From Elusimicrobia bacterium HGW-Elusimicrobia-2 (GTDB lineage: Bacteria; CG03): a DNA stretch of 10,400 bases. The notes beneath the pieces were generated by a model. It had not been told where the DNA came from, did no database searches, and saw only the letters and a program-made list of their open reading frames with translations. The position numbers and the translations under genes are program-made. Positions within the stretch are counted from its first letter, which is position 1. Every line of letters starts with the position of its first letter. Of the stretch, positions 6,276 to 10,400 are shown one piece after another. The stretch covers positions 1-10,400 of the forward strand of contig PHAM01000060.1 in the NCBI GenBank assembly GCA_002841685.1, read 5' to 3'.

Positions 6276-7249
6276 ACTTTGAAATGCCGCTTGATAGCCG
6301 ATTTTAGAATAGCGGCAATGAGCTCCTGATAAGGAATAGCATTGAGGCGGCAAAGTATGGGCAGGTCAGAGCTTATGGGATTGAGCCCGGCCAATGGATT
6401 GACTTCAATAAAACTTATTTTTCCATGCCTGTCAGTCTTCACATCAATCCTGCCGCCGTCAAGGCAATCCAGTGCTTTCCATGCCTGTAATGCCGCCTGT
6501 CTGCATTCCTCAAAGATTTCTCCTTTTATTGCTGTATACTCAACAGCATCCGCATAGTTCTCTTTATTTTCATATGTGTATATCTTTTCCCTGGACTGTT
6601 TTGTAATAATCTCTATTGCTCCCGGCACATAAGCCTCTTCCCCCGTTCCCAGAACACCCACTGTAAATTCCCGCCCTGGTAAGTATTCTTCAACTAAAAC
6701 CGGCTGGTTGAATTCAGAGAGCAACCGGGCGCATACTTTTTTTAACTCCGCGGGCGACTTAATCAGGGAAGCCGGGTCAATGCCTTTTCCTGTTCCTTCC
6801 GAAACAGGTTTGACAAAAAGAGGATATTCCAGATTTATTTTTTCTATATCCGACAATTGTGATACTACGAAAAATGATGGAGTATTTACTCCGCTGGCTC
6901 TGACTATTTGTTTGGCAAAAGCTTTGTTCAATGCGACTCCCAGAGTAACCGGCCCCGAAAAGACATAAGGTATTCTGAATGAATCCAGAAGAGCGGGAAC
7001 GAGAGATTCCCGTCCCGCGCCGTAAAGGCCTTCGGCGATATTAAAAACCATATCCCATTTGACGCCTTTCAAAAGTTTTTCCATCAGGCTCCGTGCATTA
7101 CCTATGCGTTCGGTTTTGTGGCCCGCGTTCTGAATGGCTTGTTCAAGCCCCGCGATGGTGCTCTCTTTATCAAATTCGGCTGTTTCTTCAAGAGTATAGC
7201 CTTGAGCAATGTAATCTGTTCTTAAATCAAAAGTCAGACCGATCTTCAT
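6272..7249 (-). CDS. D-Ala-D-Ala-ligase-like ATP-grasp enzyme (first of a pair)
   Basis: The product is a 325-residue ATP-dependent carboxylate-amine ligase. Visible elements: MVFNIAEGLYGAGRES (67-82), the counterpart of the HG-x-x-GE region of Ddl; ALNKAFAKQIVRASGVNTP (106-124, Lys109); PLFVKPVSEGTGKGI (143-157, Lys147); VEEYLPGREFTVGVL (186-200); and GRIDV (266-270, Arg267 and Asp269) with IEVNPLAGLNP (281-291, Glu282 and Asn284). These catalytic positions match DdlB Arg255/Asp257/Glu270/Asn272 in order and spacing. The N-terminal GG-x-S-x-E motif of Ddl is absent (it reads FDLRTDYIAQGY) and the PGMT loop reads PLAGLNPISSD, so the substrates are unlikely to be two D-alanines. It overlaps both neighbours by four bases. 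It is only distantly similar to the second ATP-grasp enzyme, so the two probably catalyse different, perhaps successive, ligations. Confidence 0.87.
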   Translation of the reverse strand: MKIGLTFDLRTDYIAQGYTLEETAEFDKESTIAGLEQAIQNAGHKTERIGNARSLMEKLLKGVKWDMVFNIAEGLYGAGRESLVPALLDSFRIPYVFSGPVTLGVALNKAFAKQIVRASGVNTPSFFVVSQLSDIEKINLEYPLFVKPVSEGTGKGIDPASLIKSPAELKKVCARLLSEFNQPVLVEEYLPGREFTVGVLGTGEEAYVPGAIEIITKQSREKIYTYENKENYADAVEYTAIKGEIFEECRQAALQAWKALDCLDGGRIDVKTDRHGKISFIEVNPLAGLNPISSDLPILCRLNAIPYQELIAAILKSAIKRHFKV

Positions 7250-8991
7250 CGTTTGTTATTTATCCGGCAGGATAAAAATCCCTCAAAAAAGCATCTGGCA
7301 TTGACGCCCAATGTCCTGTTTTTATAGCCGCCTTCCTGTACAAATAATGTCGGAAAAGAAAGTTTCCCGATTTCTGCGCCATTGTTTTTGAAGTCGGAAT
7401 ATTTCAGTGACCAGGTCCCCGTCGGGTCACCTTTCGCGATATCAAAACCCAGACTGATTATTAAATAGTCCGGAGCAAAAGCTGTAATTCTTTTTATCGC
7501 TTTTTTAAGGGCGGCAAGGTATTCTTCCCCCGTTAAAGTTTCCTTTAGCGGGAAATTCAAGTTGAAGCCTTCACCCTCTCCTTCGCCGGTCTCATCCGCG
7601 AATCCCGTAAAATAGGGGTATGCAAACGAAGGGTTCCCGTGAATAGATACGGTTAAGACATCTTTTCTTCTATAAAAAATAGATTGATGGCCGTTCCCGT
7701 GGTGATAATCAATGTCCAATATGGCGACTTTCCCATAACCTGAAAGAAAATCCGCGGCGATGGAAGCATTATTGAAATAACAAAACCCGCCGAAAACATC
7801 TCTTTCGGCATGATGCCCCGGAGGCCTTATCAGGGCGTACGCGGAATGATATCCTCCCAGTAACAGTTCCGCACCCGTAAGAGCGCAGTTTACTCCTGCC
7901 CGCGCCGCCAAAAAAGCATTTTTGTTGAGAGGCGTAAATGTATCGATACAATAATATCCCGCCAGCACTGAATAATCGTGAGGCGGCCTTGTGGCATTTC
8001 TAACCGGGAAAACATAAGGGTAAATTGATTTGCCTTCCGGGAATTTTTCGCAAACTTTTTTAAAATAATTGAAATATTTAGGGTTATGCACATCTGTGAT
8101 ATGTTTATCCGGATACCCTCTTGACGGCCTTATTTGAAATATATTAAGTTTTTCAATTTCTTTTAAGATGCTGTTTATCCGGATAGGCGATTCTATATAA
8201 CCTCTTTCACGGACATGATGAATATGGTGTTTGTCATTAATTATTAGCGGGATTTTATTTCTTGTGTCATCAAAATTTTCGATAGGCCTTTCTTTTGAAA
8301 CATATTTAAAATCCCTTAATCGGACAGGGTTGCCAGAAATGGAAGCGATAACCATATTGATATAGTCCTCAGGGCAATATTTGGGATATTTCCGCTCTAA
8401 GATAGCCCTGACAATTTTTTTCGTTTGCCGGGCGGATAAGCTTATGCCGTTCCCCAAATCGTCAAAGACAAGATAAGGAGGGCAATCGTCGTCAGGGTTA
8501 ACAAGCGTCTCATATTTCGTTCCCGCAATCGGCCTGGCACCGTATCTTTCGTAAAAAGCAAGCCGCGCCCGGTTTTGTTTTATTGCAGTCTTATCCCTGC
8601 AAAGTTTTTCATCATCGGGAAGGCATTCCATAAAAATACCGGTTGATTTCAGGAGTTGAGCTTCTTTACGGAGTCTTTCGTAAATAGCGCCGCCTATCCC
8701 CGAAGATGTTCTGCCGGGTTTTACCGCTATATAGTCCAAATAGCAGATGTTTATATCGGGCATATAAAACATTATGGCAAATCCTTTGATATTTGATCTG
8801 CCGTCTTCGGCAACAAACAGACTGGATGAAAATCTGTACTTTAAAGGATCTTTCATCTGTTCAAGGATTTCGTTGATCTTTTCTTCGTTTACATACGGGA
8901 AATGTACTCTCAGGATGCCGAAAACCTGCTCAATGGCCTGTTTATTTGAAGGAAGAAGCGAATCTGTTACCTTCCTTATCTTAAAACTCAT
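7246..8991 (-). CDS. GNAT acetyltransferase fused to HDAC/acetylpolyamine-amidohydrolase-like deacetylase
   Basis: One 581-residue chain carries two opposing activities. Residues about 1-165 are a GNAT domain: LDYIAVKPGRTSSGIGGAIY (85-104) is the acetyl-CoA loop and LAFYERYGARPI (144-155) is motif B. Residues about 170-250 form a linker I do not recognise. Residues about 255-575 are a class II-type zinc deacetylase: RPPGHHAERD (389-398, His393/His394), GGFCYFNNASIAA (401-413), ILDIDYHHGNGHQ (424-436, zinc ligands Asp428 and His430), SLGFDIAKGDP (513-523, zinc ligand Asp517) and EGGY (553-556, catalytic Tyr556). The active site is complete. The segment PYFTGFADETGEGEGEGFNL (459-478) is like acetylpolyamine amidohydrolases more than histone deacetylases. 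In a bacterium the substrate is presumably a small acetylated amine such as acetyl-lysine, acetyl-beta-lysine or a polyamine. The first start codon overlaps the aminomutase stop (ATGA); no Shine-Dalgarno is seen. Confidence 0.9.
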   Translation of the reverse strand: MSFKIRKVTDSLLPSNKQAIEQVFGILRVHFPYVNEEKINEILEQMKDPLKYRFSSSLFVAEDGRSNIKGFAIMFYMPDINICYLDYIAVKPGRTSSGIGGAIYERLRKEAQLLKSTGIFMECLPDDEKLCRDKTAIKQNRARLAFYERYGARPIAGTKYETLVNPDDDCPPYLVFDDLGNGISLSARQTKKIVRAILERKYPKYCPEDYINMVIASISGNPVRLRDFKYVSKERPIENFDDTRNKIPLIINDKHHIHHVRERGYIESPIRINSILKEIEKLNIFQIRPSRGYPDKHITDVHNPKYFNYFKKVCEKFPEGKSIYPYVFPVRNATRPPHDYSVLAGYYCIDTFTPLNKNAFLAARAGVNCALTGAELLLGGYHSAYALIRPPGHHAERDVFGGFCYFNNASIAADFLSGYGKVAILDIDYHHGNGHQSIFYRRKDVLTVSIHGNPSFAYPYFTGFADETGEGEGEGFNLNFPLKETLTGEEYLAALKKAIKRITAFAPDYLIISLGFDIAKGDPTGTWSLKYSDFKNNGAEIGKLSFPTLFVQEGGYKNRTLGVNARCFFEGFLSCRINNKR

Positions 8992-10250
8992 TTTACGGGA
9001 TCATAATATTTATAGGTATTGCCTTCAAAATTCCTTATTAAGATATAATCACCGTCGCGCCCCAGATAATATTCCGGCAGGAGAGGGATCTTGCCTCCGC
9101 CGCCCGGCGTATCAATAACATAATGAGGAACGGCATAACCGCTGATAAAACCCCGCAAGCCTTGTATTATTTCGAGCCCCTTTGCGACAGGAGTACGAAA
9201 ATGAGAGGAGCCCGGGATCGGGTCGCATTGATATATGTAATAAGGCCGTATTCTGTTCTTCAGGAGTTTGAGCATCAGTTCTTTCATGGTTTCGACATTG
9301 TCGTTTATGTCCTTTAGAAGCACCGTCTGGCTTCCCATAACTATACCCGCATTTGCAATCCGGGAGCAGGCCTCGCTGACTTCCGCTGTTATTTCGTCAG
9401 GATGAATGAAATGTATGCTCATATAAAGAGGGGAGTGTTTTTTGAGCATTTTGATAAAATTATTTGTTATGCGCTGCGGAAGCGCGACGGGGACCTTGGT
9501 GCCGATGCGTATGATCTCTACATGCGGGATAGCGCGTATGGATGAGAGAAGGAATTCTATGTGTTTATCAGGCATAGTCAGAGGATCCCCGCCTGAAATG
9601 ACCACATCCCGGATTTGAGGATTATTTTTTATATATTCTATTGAATTTTCCCAGGCCTTGACGCCGTAATGTTTTTTATCCTTGAGTACCATATGGGACC
9701 GCGTACAATATCGGCAGTACACGGAACAGAATCCTGTAGAAAGAAGCAGTACCCGGTCAGGGTAGCGGTGAACGAGGTTATATACCGGGCACATTGATTC
9801 TTCATGTAAAGGGTCGGATTCTTCTTCGGGCGAGACTATCAATTCAAGTTTGCTGGGAACAACTGATTTAGTGAGCGCATAATTGTTAGGCGTGCCATAG
9901 AGCAGGCTTGCATAGTAGGGAGTGATACGGAGAGGAAGTTTTCTTGACTTTGCTAAAAAATCCACATCGTCAATATTTTCAAGGTCCAGTATCTCTGACA
10001 GTTTTTTAAAACTTGAATAACTGTTCTGGATCTGCCAGCGCCAGCTGTTCCATTGCTTATCGGTCGCCAACGGGAAAAATTTTTTCCGGAAAGCGGATGT
10101 CACGGGATTTATGATATCAAAATCTGAAGACGGTATCTCTGTTTTACTGAAAGGTATTTCTTCGGTAACGTCCGTGCCTAGTTGTATTTCAATCAGGCCT
10201 AAGTCATTATTAGAGGGAGGCTCGGCACTTTCTTGTAAACTATCATTCAT
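8988..10250 (-). CDS. kamA: KamA-family radical SAM/PLP lysine 2,3-aminomutase-like enzyme
   Basis: This 420-residue enzyme would move an alpha-amino group to the beta carbon, most likely L-lysine to L-beta-lysine. The radical SAM cluster motif is CSVYCRYC (Cys175, Cys179, Cys182), SGGDPL (219-224) binds SAM, and PGGGGK holds the PLP lysine Lys387. Compared from memory with Clostridium subterminale lysine 2,3-aminomutase, all key residues sit exactly 50 positions later: Cys125/129/132, Arg134 (here Arg184), Lys337, and the epsilon-amine ligands Asp293 and Asp330 (here Asp343 and Asp380). This supports a lysine-type substrate rather than glutamate. Two things differ: an extra acidic, Ser/Pro-rich N-terminus of about 50 residues, and a C-terminus that stops at YDPVK, before the Cys-rich zinc tail of the clostridial enzyme; its partner Cys268 is Asn318 here. 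An in-frame TAA lies six bases upstream of the ATG, which fixes the start. It is the first gene of the operon. Confidence 0.9.
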   Translation of the reverse strand: MNDSLQESAEPPSNNDLGLIEIQLGTDVTEEIPFSKTEIPSSDFDIINPVTSAFRKKFFPLATDKQWNSWRWQIQNSYSSFKKLSEILDLENIDDVDFLAKSRKLPLRITPYYASLLYGTPNNYALTKSVVPSKLELIVSPEEESDPLHEESMCPVYNLVHRYPDRVLLLSTGFCSVYCRYCTRSHMVLKDKKHYGVKAWENSIEYIKNNPQIRDVVISGGDPLTMPDKHIEFLLSSIRAIPHVEIIRIGTKVPVALPQRITNNFIKMLKKHSPLYMSIHFIHPDEITAEVSEACSRIANAGIVMGSQTVLLKDINDNVETMKELMLKLLKNRIRPYYIYQCDPIPGSSHFRTPVAKGLEIIQGLRGFISGYAVPHYVIDTPGGGGKIPLLPEYYLGRDGDYILIRNFEGNTYKYYDPVK

Positions 10251-10258
10251 GGTTTTTT

Positions 10259-10287
10259 ATTATAGCGTTTTTTAACCCAGGAAACAA
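10259..10287 (-). promoter_or_regulatory. Promoter of the five-gene operon, placed for a leaderless transcript
   Basis: On the minus strand TTGTTT (10287-10282) is followed after 17 bases by a perfect TATAAT (10264-10259). Only 8 bases (AAAAAACC) separate the -10 box from the ATG at 10250, so transcription should begin at or within two bases of the start codon. There is no Shine-Dalgarno. The -35 box is weak (3 of 6 matches). Confidence 0.6.
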
Positions 10288-10400
10288 GCCAATCTGCTCT
10301 TTTGTCTGGGAATAGGAAGGGACATCGTGACCCCCCTGGGAAGAAATATAGGTTTATCAGGTTGATTTGTTTTGGGGAAGAATATGAAAAGAAGATAAGG
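10288..10400. other. Intergenic region, no gene recognised
   Basis: No reading frame of note on either strand. The only structure is a small imperfect dyad, GGGACATCGTGACCC at 10319-10333 (five pairs, one mismatch, 3-base loop), which lies about 30 bases upstream of the -35 box and could be an operator or chance. Confidence 0.4.

Noticed and set aside
6276-6353. Longer start for the second ATP-grasp gene at 6353
   Set aside because: It would overlap the previous gene by 82 bases and add 26 residues without family resemblance; the ATG at 6275 forms the same ATGA junction as its neighbours.
7246-8991. True histone deacetylase or acetoin-utilisation AcuC
   Set aside because: The ADETGEGEGEG-type region resembles acetylpolyamine amidohydrolases, and the GNAT fusion and operon fit small-molecule chemistry better.
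8774-9118. 114-codon plus-strand open frame
   Set aside because: Antisense shadow across the junction of the aminomutase and fusion genes.
8988-10250. EpmB (EF-P lysine modification) instead of a pathway aminomutase
   Set aside because: No EpmA or EF-P gene beside it; the context is ligases, acetyltransferases and a deacetylase. EpmB is also shorter from memory. Not fully excluded.
10319-10333. Imperfect dyad upstream of the operon promoter as an operator
   Set aside because: Only five pairs with a mismatch; no regulator gene nearby and chance is likely.

Overview
The window appears to come from a Gram-negative, uncultured-type bacterium. The evidence is an outer-membrane PorV/PorQ-like beta-barrel, a C-terminal FlgD/T9SS-type Ig-like sorting domain, and a type IV pilus retraction ATPase. 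This mix is typical of Elusimicrobiota, Omnitrophota and FCB-like candidate phyla. I cannot fix the phylum from the sequence alone.

Left block (1-4374, + strand) is one tightly packed operon that enters from outside the window. It holds the end of a secreted or pilus-tip-like protein with a C-terminal Ig/sorting domain, a PorV/PorQ-family outer-membrane protein, PilT, a cyclic-nucleotide-binding plus GAF-like sensor without a DNA-binding domain, and a DUF3307 multi-pass membrane protein. Four of the five genes are joined by overlaps of 1 to 13 bases. The theme is cell surface and pilus function, with a likely ligand-sensing partner for PilT.

Middle (4375-4824). A strong sigma70-type promoter (TTGACA-16-TACAAT) directly follows the operon. 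It is followed by a roughly 230-base leader with several possible stem-loops, then a 39-codon gene for a Cys-rich, acidic zinc-ribbon mini-protein with a strong Shine-Dalgarno. A 10-bp AU-rich stem-loop lies between this gene and the convergent operon.

Right block (4825-10250, - strand) is a five-gene cluster read from right to left: KamA-family radical SAM aminomutase, a GNAT acetyltransferase fused to an HDAC/acetylpolyamine-amidohydrolase-like deacetylase, two different D-Ala-D-Ala-ligase-like ATP-grasp enzymes, and a stand-alone GNAT. The first four genes overlap by exactly four bases (ATGA) and the last gap is two bases. The first gene has TATAAT only 8 bases before its ATG and no Shine-Dalgarno, so it is probably leaderless. 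Catalytic residues are visible in the aminomutase, the deacetylase and both ATP-grasp enzymes. My inference is a small-molecule pathway that makes a beta-amino acid (probably beta-lysine), protects or unprotects an amine with acetyl groups, and makes one or two amide bonds. No product is proven. This is the part of the window most likely to be an undescribed system.

The right block is visibly AT-richer than the left (60-base lines at 1681 and 2281 have 33 and 32 G+C; lines at 6241, 8041 and 9001 have 24, 15 and 19). I saw no tRNA, rRNA, CRISPR array, insertion sequence or origin. Bases 10288-10400 hold no gene that I can support.
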